Below are positions 19,436 to 28,358 of a stretch of DNA of 64,000 nt, piece after piece. The position numbers and the translations under genes are program-made. How positions within the stretch are numbered: the first letter of the stretch is position 1; each line of letters opens with the position of its first letter. The DNA is from Pseudomonas prosekii (GTDB lineage: Bacteria; Pseudomonadota; Gammaproteobacteria; Pseudomonadales; Pseudomonadaceae): NCBI RefSeq assembly GCF_900105155.1, contig NZ_LT629762.1, forward strand, positions 4,845,501-4,909,500, in the 5' to 3' direction. The notes below the pieces were generated by a model. It saw nothing but the letters and a program-made list of their open reading frames with translations, ran no database searches and was not told the origin of the DNA.

Positions 19436-19798
19436 CTAATCTGCGCCGAGGAGCTTTTTAACCTCGGCAATGATCAGGTCGATGTTGAAGGGCTTCGCCA
19501 ATACAACATCAAACAAATCCGAGCGCTGCATGCCGATGTGCGCCTGAGCGCCGCTCATCAAGATGATTGGCAGATGATTGACTGAGGGCTGGGCTCGCAC
19601 GGCAGTGGCGAATTCCAGGCCATCCATGACCGGCATCATAAAGTCGGTAATGATCAAGGCTGGCCTTTCTCTGTCCAGCACCTCAAGTCCTTTTCGGCCA
19701 TTGCTGGCGGTCACCACCATGAACCCTTCATCCTCCAGCGCGAAGCAGAGAATATCAGCGATCAAGTACTCGTCGTCGACGACCAGGATGGTGGTCAT
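19436..19798 (-). CDS. Single-domain CheY-like response regulator
   Basis: A 120-residue receiver domain with no output domain. It has acidic DDE at 8-10, phosphoacceptor Asp52 in IITDFMMPVMDG, MSGA and the conserved Lys in AKPF. It begins 23 bases after the KaiC-like gene on the same strand, so the two are very likely co-transcribed. The cognate kinase is not visible nearby. The GTTAAC region before the ATG holds no strong ribosome site. Confidence 0.9.
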   Translation of the reverse strand: MTTILVVDDEYLIADILCFALEDEGFMVVTASNGRKGLEVLDRERPALIITDFMMPVMDGLEFATAVRAQPSVNHLPIILMSGAQAHIGMQRSDLFDVVLAKPFNIDLIIAEVKKLLGAD

Positions 19799-19821
19799 GT
19801 TAATTCAACCCACGCAAAAGC

Positions 19822-21261
19822 TTAAGAGTTTGAACCCGCAGATGTCTCAGTAGGGACTGGTGGCTCATGTCTTGAAGCCTTTTTCAGGAAAACATCGTGA
19901 TCTTCAATGACAATCTCAAATCGCGAGGGGTCATAAGAACTATCTCGTACTTTAAGAATGGACAGCGTCCTGCTTAGTTCAGAGTGATTCTCGGAGAAGC
20001 GCATCAACATCAGGTTATCGACGATGCTCGACAGGTCAGAGTTGGGTGCGGTGACCTCAGAGCCAAACAAATCGCGCATTTCCCAGGAGGCAAATACCGT
20101 CACACCGCGGGATCGCAACTCGTTCATCAACGCGCTGAAGAAATCAGTAATGCGCGCCGGATTGGTCGACACTCGCGTCATACCGCTGAGGCTGTCGATG
20201 AACAGGCGCTTGATGCCTTTTTCTTCAACGATGCTCAGCAGCCGCGCGCCGAGTCCGTCGAGCAGGCCTTCAGTCGTCGGCTGCCAGGCGATGGTCAGTG
20301 CGCCGCTGTCCTCCATGCCTTTGATGTCGATGCCCAAGGACAGGCCTTTGAGCCGTAACCGTTGCGGACTTTCGTAAAAACCAAAATGCAGGCCCGGAGC
20401 TTCCACCGTCGATTCGGCGAGGAATTTGAGGCCCAGCGTGGTTTTGCCAATCCCTGACGGGCCGATCACCAGCGTCACACTGGAACTGTGCAGGCCGCCA
20501 CCCAAAATGCCGTCAAGCGAGCCAATGCCACTGGGAATACGCGTCAAGTCGGAGCTGTCGGGGGCGGAGGGGTGGCTGTAAAGACTTTCCAGGCGAGGGT
20601 AGACGACCAAGCCCTGATCGGTAATTTCACACTCATGAAGACCGGTCATTGCGCCGCTGCCACGAGTCTTGCGCAATTGAATGCGACGGACCGAGCGCGT
20701 GCCATAGAGCTCTTCGCCCATCTCGATGACGCCATCAACCATGGTGTGCTCAGGGCTGCCGTCGTCAAGACGCGAGCTGGTGAGAAACAGCACTGTGCAA
20801 CCCGCGAACGCGGCGTGCCCCTGCAACTCTGAAATGAATTTCTTGGTGTCGATGTGCGAATCGGCTTTGGAGCGCGCATTGAGCAAACCGTCGACCACCA
20901 TGACTGTGGCTTTCTGGCGGCTGATCTCGCGCCGAAGCAGTTTCACAACCTCATCCAGCCCTTCGTTTTCCAGCGTGTCGAATGCGCTGACAAACTGAAT
21001 TTCGGCGCCAACTTTGGACGAGTCGAAAAAGCTCAGGGTCGAAAGAAACTGAAAAAGACGGTCGTGTGACTCGGCCAGCAGCGTGGCGACCAGAACCCGG
21101 CCGCCATTGTTCGCATGATGGAACCCGAGCTGGTTGGCGAGGATCGTTTTGCCAGACCCCGGGCGCCCCTGGATTATGTATGAAGCGCCCGCGACCAGCC
21201 CTCCTTTGAGCAGAGCGTCGAGCCCTTCTATTCCACTTTGGAGGCGTTTTAGCTTTTCCAC
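19822..21261 (-). CDS. KaiC-like double-domain RecA-type ATPase
   Basis: A 479-residue protein with two KaiC/RecA-like ATPase domains. Walker A motifs are GRPGSGKT (about residues 32-39) and GPSGIGKT (about 265); Walker B-like strands are TVMVVDGL and KRLFIDSL. In the second domain SDLSSIVDNLMLM aligns with the KaiC phosphosite region; Ser411 and Ser412 fall where KaiC has Ser431/Thr432, while Thr426 is replaced by Pro. In both domains the first Glu of the catalytic pair is replaced (AES and YES). The start is GTG. No KaiA or KaiB is seen. Confidence 0.88.
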   Translation of the reverse strand: MEKLKRLQSGIEGLDALLKGGLVAGASYIIQGRPGSGKTILANQLGFHHANNGGRVLVATLLAESHDRLFQFLSTLSFFDSSKVGAEIQFVSAFDTLENEGLDEVVKLLRREISRQKATVMVVDGLLNARSKADSHIDTKKFISELQGHAAFAGCTVLFLTSSRLDDGSPEHTMVDGVIEMGEELYGTRSVRRIQLRKTRGSGAMTGLHECEITDQGLVVYPRLESLYSHPSAPDSSDLTRIPSGIGSLDGILGGGLHSSSVTLVIGPSGIGKTTLGLKFLAESTVEAPGLHFGFYESPQRLRLKGLSLGIDIKGMEDSGALTIAWQPTTEGLLDGLGARLLSIVEEKGIKRLFIDSLSGMTRVSTNPARITDFFSALMNELRSRGVTVFASWEMRDLFGSEVTAPNSDLSSIVDNLMLMRFSENHSELSRTLSILKVRDSSYDPSRFEIVIEDHDVFLKKASRHEPPVPTETSAGSNS

Positions 21262-21498
21262 AATGCGACCCTGATCTGAAAAACAGGCTGTTTAAGCCGA
21301 ATGGACGGAATGCTAACGCCATTTTCGTTTTGGAGCCATTCACGCCTGGCTCATTGATGGCCAATCGAGCAGTTAATCCCGGTCCCAGGCCGACTTTTAC
21401 TCGGACTTCGTACCGCTATCGGTTTGCTCAAATCAGCCTTCCTTGCAGATGACCTCCCAATCCTGCAGTGATTCAAATGCAGGACCAAAAATGTGCGG

Positions 21499-22212
21499 TT
21501 AAATCGAGCGCTGGTTGACACGCAGGGACAATTCTTCGGCGGACTCTTTTCGCTCGGAGTAACGATCAACCAGATAGTCCTGACGATCGCGCAGCAGCAG
21601 TGTGAACTTCACCAGTTCTTCCATCACGTCCACCAGTCGGTCGTAGTAGGCGGACGGCTTCATCCGGTCGGCGTCATCGAATTCAGTGAACGCCTTGGCC
21701 ACCGACGATTGGTTCGGGATGGTGAACATGCGCATCCACCGACCCAGTATCCGCAGTTGGTTGACCACGTTGAAAGACTGCGAACCGCCGCACACTTGCA
21801 TCACGGCCAGGGTCTTTCCTTGCGTGGGTCGTACAGCACCCATCGCCAGCGGAACCCAGTCGATCTGGGCCTTGAACACTGCGCTCATGGCGCCATGGCG
21901 CTCAGGGGAACACCACACCTGGCCTTCAGACCAAAGCATGAGTTCGCGCAACTCCGCAACTTTGGGATGGGTCTGCGGCGCATCGTCCGGCAGCGGCAAA
22001 CCCGAGGGGTCGAAGATCTTGCTTTCGGCGCCAAACTCCTCCAGCAGGCGGGCGGCTTCCTGAATCACCAAGCGGCTGAAAGAGCGTTCTCGCGTCGAGC
22101 CATACAGCAGCAGAATGCGTGGCTTATGGAGTGACGGCGTGCGCGGCTCCAGTTGCTCCAGCGAAGGATGGTCGATCAGGTCGGCGTGTACGTTGGGCAA
22201 TGTGTCGTGCAT
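21499..22212 (-). CDS. arsH: ArsH, NADPH-dependent organoarsenical oxidoreductase
   Basis: A 237-residue flavodoxin-like FMN protein. [15 protein letters not shown] holds the FMN-phosphate loop, with [22 protein letters not shown] and [19 protein letters not shown] further on, all characteristic of ArsH. ArsH oxidises trivalent organoarsenicals to less toxic pentavalent forms. It is the last gene of arsR-arsC-arsH, 48 bases after arsC, with a nine-base hairpin in that gap. Confidence 0.93.
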   Translation of the reverse strand: MHDTLPNVHADLIDHPSLEQLEPRTPSLHKPRILLLYGSTRERSFSRLVIQEAARLLEEFGAESKIFDPSGLPLPDDAPQTHPKVAELRELMLWSEGQVWCSPERHGAMSAVFKAQIDWVPLAMGAVRPTQGKTLAVMQVCGGSQSFNVVNQLRILGRWMRMFTIPNQSSVAKAFTEFDDADRMKPSAYYDRLVDVMEELVKFTLLLRDRQDYLVDRYSERKESAEELSLRVNQRSI

Positions 22213-22224
22213 ATAAACTCCTGC

Positions 22225-22249
22225 GGCGGCGCCGGGGCAGGGCGCCGCC
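22225..22249 (-). other. Hairpin between arsC and arsH
   Basis: GGCGGCGCC and GGCGCCGCC form a perfect nine-base stem with a seven-base loop, 12 bases before the arsH start. There is no T-run, so it is more likely an mRNA stability or initiation element than a terminator. Confidence 0.6.
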
Positions 22250-22260
22250 TCGGTTGATCT

Positions 22261-22731
22261 TTAAAGCGAACCGATCCGGTCCAGTTCAGTTTTGAGCCGG
22301 TCGGCGCTCATGTTCTCCAGCGGTAGCGCAAAAAAGGCGCTCGCGCGTTCGCGAATCTTGCCGAGGGTGGCTTCAAACGCTGCGCTGATCTCGGCGTCTG
22401 AACCGGTGACTTGCGACGGATCGGCCAAGCCCCAATGCGCCTTCAAGGCTGGCCCGAAAAAGATCGGACATGCTTCACCTGCAGCCCGATCACAGACGGT
22501 AATGACAATGTCTGGAGGCGAACCTGCAAACGCGTCCGACGCCTTGCTGCTCAACCCCGTGCTGGAAACGCCCGCCGCTTCCAGCGTTTGTAATGCGCGC
22601 TGATTGACTCGACCACTGGGAAAACTTCCCGAGCTGACCGCTTCTACGCCATCCGGCGCCAAGTGGTTGAACAGCGCTTCCGACAGAATGCTGCGGCAGC
22701 TGTTGTGGGTGCACATGAACAAGACTTTCAT
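22261..22731 (-). CDS. arsC: Arsenate reductase, low-molecular-weight phosphatase type
   Basis: A 156-residue protein reducing As(V) to As(III). The N-terminal P-loop C7-T-H-N-S-C12-R-S is the catalytic motif of the phosphatase-fold ArsC class, and VCDRAAGEACPIF holds further cysteines. ITVCD and HWGLADPSQ are family motifs. Start chosen at MKVLFMCTHNSCRS. The gene follows arsR by 89 bases; an arsenite pump gene, usually present between them, is absent. Confidence 0.92.
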   Translation of the reverse strand: MKVLFMCTHNSCRSILSEALFNHLAPDGVEAVSSGSFPSGRVNQRALQTLEAAGVSSTGLSSKASDAFAGSPPDIVITVCDRAAGEACPIFFGPALKAHWGLADPSQVTGSDAEISAAFEATLGKIRERASAFFALPLENMSADRLKTELDRIGSL

Positions 22732-22820
22732 CAGCAGATTCCCTGATTCAGAAATTGAGGCGCAATGCCGAGGCGCGCAGGCTGGCAATCAGCCTTTGAT
22801 TAACCCGGTTCGGACGTGAA

Positions 22821-23177
22821 TCAGCTGCACATCGCCTGATTGACAGGACGGTCGTTCATGCAGCACAGGCGTTTCGTCTCGGTTTCCAGCCATTGCTGAT
22901 TGGCGTCTACGACGTCTTTCAACACCGCAGTCACCCACGCTGGCATATCGGGATTCAGTCGGTAGTAAACCCACTGGCCCTGGCGACGATCCATCAGCAA
23001 ACCGGCAGAGCGCAGCAGTGCCAAATGACGAGAAATCTTGGGCTGACTCAGGTCGAGTGCCGCCGTCAGCTCGCACACGCAGAGCTCGCCTTCACTGACG
23101 ACGAGCAGCGTAATTTTGGCGCGGGTGTCGTCTGCCAGGCACTTGAACAAAGTGGTGGGGTTCATGGGCTCTGTCAC
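22821..23177 (-). CDS. arsR: ArsR family arsenite-responsive repressor
   Basis: A 118-residue winged-helix repressor. The metal site motif ELCVCEL (two cysteines one residue apart) is that of arsenite-responsive ArsR, followed by the recognition helix LSQPKISRHLALLR. It should repress the ars genes until As(III) binds. The start is GTG, four bases after a full AGGAGG (23182-23187); an ATG at 23165 is too far from it. A matching promoter lies at 23317-23345. Confidence 0.92.
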   Translation of the reverse strand: MTEPMNPTTLFKCLADDTRAKITLLVVSEGELCVCELTAALDLSQPKISRHLALLRSAGLLMDRRQGQWVYYRLNPDMPAWVTAVLKDVVDANQQWLETETKRLCCMNDRPVNQAMCS

Positions 23178-23314
23178 GGATCCTCCTGATGTTCGGTCTC
23201 AAAGCAAATGGAGAGCTTGATGCGCTTGTGGATGTCCTGGCGCGTATGGCGGATGGCAATCGCTGAAGCGCTTTGATAGCAAAGCCTTAGTTGACCCAGA
23301 CGCATACGAAAAAC

Positions 23315-23353
23315 CGAATATACGTTTTAGCGAATATTCGGTAAAGCGAATAT
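23315..23353 (-). promoter_or_regulatory. arsR promoter overlapped by three CGAATAT repeats
   Basis: On the minus strand TTTACC (23340-23345) and TATATT (23317-23322) are separated by 17 bases, a good sigma-70 promoter about 140 bases before arsR. CGAATAT occurs at 23315, 23331 and 23347, exactly 16 bases apart, covering the -10, the spacer and the upstream edge of the -35. These may be repressor sites. The rest of the 426-base arsR-greB gap shows no gene that I can support. Confidence 0.6.
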
Positions 23354-23603
23354 TAACTTCACCCTGCGGTAGGCGTTTGTTGTCAAAGCGCTGGACGAGC
23401 ATGTTCAAGGATTGGGTTTCGAAATGACTATCCAGGCAACCTGTGCACGGAGCGGCTAGGCGGGGCGCCTCTTGAACGGAAACTATCGAGGGAAGAATAA
23501 TTATCTGGATAGACACGACGGCGCCGTGTATTGCTACGTCCATAGGCTGGTTGCACGCGGCAGAGCGCTGCTCGCCAGTGAATGATTGAGAGGCGGGGCA
23601 TTT

Positions 23604-24077
23604 GTGAGTACGAACATCATTACCGTTGAGGGCCATGAAGCCCTGAAGCAAGAGCTGGATTACCTGTGGAGAGAAAAACGCCCTGATACCACCAGAAAGG
23701 TTACGTGGGCGGCGTCTTTAGGCGATCGAAGCGAGAATGCCGACTATCAATACAACAAAAAACTTCTGCGAGAAATTGACCGTCGGGTGAGGTATCTGCG
23801 CAAGCGTCTCGAAGACGTTCGGGTTGTTCACTACTCTCCGGAACAAGAGGGGCATGTGTTTTTTGGCGCTTGGGTGGAGGTTGAAAACGAGGCAGGCGAG
23901 ATCAAGAAATTCAGAATCGTTGGATATGACGAGATCTATGGTCGCAACGATTACATTTCGATTGATTCACCGATGGCGCGCGCACTGTTGAAGAAACAGG
24001 AAGGTGATGAGGCGGTTGTGCAGACGCCCACCGGAGAAATTCTCTGGTGGATCAACCAGGTGACATACGTCAAATAG
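23604..24077 (+). CDS. greB: Transcription elongation factor GreB
   Basis: A 157-residue Gre factor that enters the RNA polymerase secondary channel and stimulates cleavage of backtracked RNA. The N-terminal coiled coil carries the tip LGDRSENADYQYNKK with acidic residues, and the C-terminal domain has IVGYDEI and DSPMARALLKK, typical of GreB. The start is GTG, preceded by a GAGGCGGGG stretch; the family start (MSTNII) agrees. Transcribed away from arsR. Confidence 0.93.
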   Translation: MSTNIITVEGHEALKQELDYLWREKRPDTTRKVTWAASLGDRSENADYQYNKKLLREIDRRVRYLRKRLEDVRVVHYSPEQEGHVFFGAWVEVENEAGEIKKFRIVGYDEIYGRNDYISIDSPMARALLKKQEGDEAVVQTPTGEILWWINQVTYVK

Positions 24078-24174
24078 CTCGTAGCAAACAGTTCGGCGGG
24101 CATCCGCGCTGCACTTTTCAGGGTGAAGCGCGCTGCCGGTTCATGCCGACTTTTGGGCTGCGTGCCAGGACCTG

Positions 24175-26679
24175 TCAGCCCTCGCGCAAGACTGTCAGGG
24201 GGCTGGCGTTCAGCGCGCGGCGCGTGCCGAACACACCGGCGCCACCGATCAGCACTGCGCCAATCAACGGCAACACCAGCAGCCACGGATGCGGCTGCCA
24301 CGGCAGGTCGAAGGCGTAGCGGTAAAGCACCAGACTCACCACTTCCGAACCGATCGCCGCGAGCAAACCACTGACCGCGCCGAGCAGGCCGAACTCGATC
24401 CGCCGCGCCTTGACCAGCAGTTTGCGTTCAGCGCCCAAGGCTCGCAGCAACGCGCCTTGGCGAATCCGCTCATCCAGGGTGGCCTGCAAACCGGAGAACA
24501 GCACCGCCATCCCCGCCGCCAGGACGAACAACAACACGTATTCCACCGCCAGCGTGACTTGCGCAAGGATGCTGCGCAGCTGCTCCAGCAAAGCTTCGAC
24601 CTGCAAAATGGTGACTGCCGGGAACGCCCGGGACAGGTCGACAATCTGCTGATCGTGACCGGCCGCCAGATAGAAACTGGTGAGGTACGTCGCGGGCAAG
24701 TCCTTCAAGGTGCCGGGCTGGAAGATCATGAAGAAGTTCGGCTGGAAATTGTCCCAGTTGATGTCGCGCAGGCTGGTGACTTTCGCTTCGCGATTGACCC
24801 CGCCAACGGTGAACACCATGTGATCGCCCAGTTTGAGTTTCAGGCTCTCGGCGACTTTGCCTTCAACCGACACTCCCGGAACCTCGTCCGGCGTCTGGTC
24901 GCTCCACCAGCTACCCGAAGTGAGCTTGTTGCCGGCCGGCAGGTCCGCCGCCCAGGTCAGACTCAAGTCACGCTGGATCGCCCGGTCACCGGCCGAATCC
25001 TTGCTGACGATGTCCTGCACCGCTTCGCCGTTGATGCTGATCAAGCGACCGGGAACCACCGGATACAGCGGCGCCGACTGCGCCGACAATTCGACCAGAC
25101 GATCGGTAAAGGCTTGCTTCTCCGCCGGCAGGATGTTCAATGCGAAGTAGTTCGGGGCGTTTTTCGGTAACTGGTTCTGCCAGGTGTCGAGCAGCTCGCC
25201 ACGGAGCAGGGCGATCAACGCCATCGACAGCAGAATCAAACCAAACGCCAGCGCTTGACCAGCCGCCGCCAGTGGATGGCGCAGCAATTGGCCCAGCCCC
25301 AGGCGCCACGGCAGCGAAGCGCGGGCCAACATCCGGCGCAGGCTTTTCAGTAGCAGCAGCAGCAAACCGCCGAGGACCACAGCAGCGACTACGCCACCGC
25401 CGAGCAGGGCAAAAGTCAGCACCAGATCCAGACTCAGGCGCCACATGATCAAGCCGAGTGCGCCGAGTGCTGCGCCGTAGACCATCCAGGTGCTGGACGG
25501 AATCGGCAACATGTCGCGGCGCAATACACGCAATGGCGGCACCCGGCCGAGAGCGGCCAGCGGCGGCAGGGCAAAACCGGCGAGTGCCACCAGCCCGGTG
25601 CCGATCCCGGCTACCGCCGGCAGCAAGCCGCCCGGTGGCACGTCGGTGGGCAGCAAGTCGTGCAGCAACGCGAACAGCCCGAGTTGTGCCAGCCAACCGA
25701 TCAGGGCACCGCTGAGACTCGCGAGCAGACCCAGCACGGTCAACTGCAAACTGAACAGCACCATGGTTTCCCGGCGTGACAAACCCAGGCATCGCAGCAG
25801 GGCGCTGGCGTCGAAACGACGGGTGGCGAAGCGCGTTGCCGACAGCGCAACCGCGACGCCGGACAACAACACCGCGACCAGACTGGCCATATTCAAATAG
25901 CGTTCGGCTTTGCCCAACGCGCCACCGATCTGTCGGTTGCCGTCGCGGGCATCCTGCAGGCGTTGGTTGGGGGCGAGGCCGGGTTTGACCAGTTGCCGAT
26001 AGGTTTCCAGCGCCTCAGCTTTGCCGCGCCAGAGCTCGCGGTAGCTGACCCGGCTGCCGGGTTGCACCACGCCAGTCGCCGTGAGGTCGCTGAGGTTGAT
26101 CAATACGCGTGGGGTCAGGCTGTAGAAATTGCCGGCGCGGTCGGGCTCGTAAGTCAGCACACGCGCCAGTTTCAAGGTTTTCATGCCGACGTCGATGCTG
26201 TCGCCGATCTTCAGGTCCAGCGCCGTCAGCAGTCGCGCCTCGACCCAGGCTTCGCCGGATTTCGGCCCGCCGCCGGATTCTTCGGCAGCGAAGGGCGCCG
26301 GGGCGCTTTTCAGTTCGCCGCGCAGGGGATAAACGTCGTCAGCGGCTTTGATGCTCGACAGTTGAATGCCGTTGTCGGTGGCGATGACGCTGGAAAATTC
26401 CACCACCTGAGCATGTTCAAGACCCAGCTCGGTGCCGCTGCGGATTTGCTCCGGTCGCGCTGGCGAGCTGCCTTCGAGCAACAGGTCGGCGCCGAGAAAT
26501 TCGGTCGCGCGCAGCAGCATCGCGCCATTCAGGCGCGCGCCGAAATAACCGATGGCGGTACTCGCCGCCACGGCTACCAGCAATGCAAAGAATAATACCC
26601 GCAGCTCACCGGCGCGGGCGTCGCGCAGCAGTTGGCGGATGGCGAGGCTGAACAGGCGCAATAGCGGCAGGCGTGCCAT
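24175..26679 (-). CDS. ABC transporter permease, FtsX/MacB type (YbbP-like)
   Basis: An 834-residue membrane protein with an N-terminal helix, a large periplasmic domain, and FtsX-type helical bundles in the middle and at the C-terminus. The YbbP-like layout suggests work with the adjacent ATPase on lipid or lipoprotein-related envelope processes; the substrate is unknown. Its ATG overlaps the TGA of the ATPase gene by one base, and GGAG lies five bases upstream, so translation is probably coupled. Confidence 0.9.
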   Translation of the reverse strand: MARLPLLRLFSLAIRQLLRDARAGELRVLFFALLVAVAASTAIGYFGARLNGAMLLRATEFLGADLLLEGSSPARPEQIRSGTELGLEHAQVVEFSSVIATDNGIQLSSIKAADDVYPLRGELKSAPAPFAAEESGGGPKSGEAWVEARLLTALDLKIGDSIDVGMKTLKLARVLTYEPDRAGNFYSLTPRVLINLSDLTATGVVQPGSRVSYRELWRGKAEALETYRQLVKPGLAPNQRLQDARDGNRQIGGALGKAERYLNMASLVAVLLSGVAVALSATRFATRRFDASALLRCLGLSRRETMVLFSLQLTVLGLLASLSGALIGWLAQLGLFALLHDLLPTDVPPGGLLPAVAGIGTGLVALAGFALPPLAALGRVPPLRVLRRDMLPIPSSTWMVYGAALGALGLIMWRLSLDLVLTFALLGGGVVAAVVLGGLLLLLLKSLRRMLARASLPWRLGLGQLLRHPLAAAGQALAFGLILLSMALIALLRGELLDTWQNQLPKNAPNYFALNILPAEKQAFTDRLVELSAQSAPLYPVVPGRLISINGEAVQDIVSKDSAGDRAIQRDLSLTWAADLPAGNKLTSGSWWSDQTPDEVPGVSVEGKVAESLKLKLGDHMVFTVGGVNREAKVTSLRDINWDNFQPNFFMIFQPGTLKDLPATYLTSFYLAAGHDQQIVDLSRAFPAVTILQVEALLEQLRSILAQVTLAVEYVLLFVLAAGMAVLFSGLQATLDERIRQGALLRALGAERKLLVKARRIEFGLLGAVSGLLAAIGSEVVSLVLYRYAFDLPWQPHPWLLVLPLIGAVLIGGAGVFGTRRALNASPLTVLREG

Positions 26680-27362
26680 CAAGGCTCCAGAGGGGCGACC
26701 AGCAGGCCGGCTTCAAGGCGGATCAGGCGCCGGCAACGATGTGCCAGGCGTTCGTCGTGAGTGACCAGCACCAGCGTCGTGCCGCGTTCCTTGTTCAATT
26801 CGAACAACAGATCGCTGATGCGCTCGCCGGTGTGGCTGTCGAGGTTGCCGGTCGGTTCGTCGGCGAACAGCACGTCGGGTTCGGCGGCAAATGCCCGGGC
26901 GATCGCCACGCGTTGCTGTTCGCCGCCGGAGAGTTGGCGTGGCGAATGAGTCAGGCGCTGGCCGAGGCCGACGCGTTCGAGCAATTGCGTGGCGCGTTGC
27001 CGGGCGTCTTTGCGGCCATCGAGCTCCAGCGGCAGCATCACGTTTTCCAGCGCATTCAGGCTGTCGAGCAACTGGAACGACTGAAACACAAACCCGACGT
27101 GTTCGGCACGAATGCGCGCGCGTTGGTCTTCATCGAGATTGCTCAGCGCCTGCCCGGCCAGCGTGACTTCGCCACTGCTCGGCAGGTCGAGGCCGGCGAG
27201 CAAGCCGAGAAGGGTGGATTTACCGGAACCGGAGGCGCCGACGATGGCCAAACTGTCGCCCTTGTTCAGTTCCAGGCTGAGTTCGTGCAGGATAGTCAGT
27301 TCACCTTCCGCGCTGGGAACCACTTTGCTGAGGTTCTTCGCGGTGAGAATGCTTGCGCCCAT
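26679..27362 (-). CDS. ABC transporter ATP-binding protein (YbbA-like)
   Basis: A 227-residue ABC ATPase. Visible motifs are Walker [11 protein letters not shown]-loop FVFQSFQL, signature LSGGEQQR, Walker [13 protein letters not shown] and the switch His in VTHDE. The class is the MacB/LolD/YbbA group that powers FtsX-type permeases, and the overlapping permease gene is the obvious partner. The start [11 protein letters not shown] agrees with the family. The gene is divergent from tesA, with the two start codons only ten bases apart. Confidence 0.93.
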   Translation of the reverse strand: MGASILTAKNLSKVVPSAEGELTILHELSLELNKGDSLAIVGASGSGKSTLLGLLAGLDLPSSGEVTLAGQALSNLDEDQRARIRAEHVGFVFQSFQLLDSLNALENVMLPLELDGRKDARQRATQLLERVGLGQRLTHSPRQLSGGEQQRVAIARAFAAEPDVLFADEPTGNLDSHTGERISDLLFELNKERGTTLVLVTHDERLAHRCRRLIRLEAGLLVAPLEP

Positions 27363-27372
27363 GGAGAATCCG

Positions 27373-27978
27373 ATGCGAGTGTGGTTTTTGAGTGCTGGCC
27401 TGGCCTTGATGTGCATGGCCCAGAACGCAGCGGCGGGTACAGTCCTGATCGTTGGCGATAGTATCAGCGCCGGTTTCGGACTGGATACCCGCTTGGGGTG
27501 GGTATCGCTGCTTGAGCAACGGCTCAAGCGCGAAGGTTTCGACAATAAAGTGATCAATGCCTCGATCAGCGGCGACACCAGTGCCGGAGGCCAGGCACGC
27601 CTGCCGGCGCTGCTTGCAGAGCATAAACCGCAGCTGGTCATCCTCGAATTGGGGGGCAACGACGGCTTGCGCGGGATGCTTCCAACGCAATTGCAACAAA
27701 ACCTTGCGGCGATGATCGACAGCTCTCGGGCCAGCGGCGCCAAAGTCCTGCTGCTGGGCATGCAATTGCCGCCCAACTATGGCAAGCGCTACACCGAGCA
27801 GTTCGCGCAGGTCTACGGCACGCTGGCGGAGGAGAAAAAAATCCCCCTCGTACCGTTTTTCCTCGACGGCGTCGGCGGTCACCCGGACTTGATGCAAGCC
27901 GATGGCCTGCACCCGGCTGCGGCGGCTCAGGACAAGTTGCTGGAAAATGTCTGGCCGACGCTAAAACCGCTGCTTTGA
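27373..27978 (+). CDS. tesA: TesA, periplasmic acyl-CoA thioesterase I / lysophospholipase / arylesterase
   Basis: A 201-residue SGNH hydrolase. After a signal peptide (about residues 1-21, ending AAAG) come block I GDSISAGFG with nucleophile Ser30, LELGGNDGLRG (block III) and DGLHP with the catalytic Asp and His. It hydrolyses thioesters, lysophospholipids and esters in the periplasm. GGAG lies six bases before the ATG at 27373; an in-frame ATG at 27361 has no room for a ribosome site. Confidence 0.95.
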   Translation: MRVWFLSAGLALMCMAQNAAAGTVLIVGDSISAGFGLDTRLGWVSLLEQRLKREGFDNKVINASISGDTSAGGQARLPALLAEHKPQLVILELGGNDGLRGMLPTQLQQNLAAMIDSSRASGAKVLLLGMQLPPNYGKRYTEQFAQVYGTLAEEKKIPLVPFFLDGVGGHPDLMQADGLHPAAAAQDKLLENVWPTLKPLL

Positions 27979-28034
27979 CGCTTTTCTAGTGACGGTGTTT
28001 CGGCTAAGGTGGCGCCCCCGATTTGGAGCCCCCG

Positions 28035-28328
28035 ATGCCGCGTCCTGCCTGGTCCCTTTTTGCCTACCAACTGATCGAGCCTGACGAACAGCTGGATCTG
28101 TTCGCCTGCCAGGAAGTGCGGGTGCATCTGGTGACGCGTCAGCTGGAACTCGGCGGTTCGGCAGATCGGACGTTGTGCGGCAGCCTGCTGCCGGCGCAAC
28201 CGCGCTGGTCGAGCGTGGATCGCCGAGTGTTTCAGGATCAGCGGCTGTGCTCGCTGTGCCGGGCGATCCTCGAATCGCAGAAGCGCGGCACGTCGCCGAT
28301 CTGGCCTGAGTTGCGTTTCGAGCTGTAA
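28035..28328 (+). CDS. Conserved hypothetical protein with a CxxC pair
   Basis: A 97-residue soluble protein not assigned to a family. It is rich in Arg, Leu and Gln, with four cysteines including a C-S-L-C pair near residue 72 that could bind metal. It starts at ATG preceded by GGAGCCCCC, 56 bases after tesA on the same strand. No signal peptide or membrane helix is seen. Confidence 0.65.
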   Translation: MPRPAWSLFAYQLIEPDEQLDLFACQEVRVHLVTRQLELGGSADRTLCGSLLPAQPRWSSVDRRVFQDQRLCSLCRAILESQKRGTSPIWPELRFEL

Positions 28329-28358
28329 TCGTCTATCCAACCTTAAAGTTTCACCCCA

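Noticed and set aside
19822..21261. A full circadian KaiABC system
   Set aside because: No KaiA or KaiB nearby, and one catalytic Glu per domain plus the Thr426 position are not conserved.
23199..23651. 150-codon minus-strand frame in the arsR-greB gap
   Set aside because: It covers the arsR promoter and leader and part of greB, and the protein resembles no known family.
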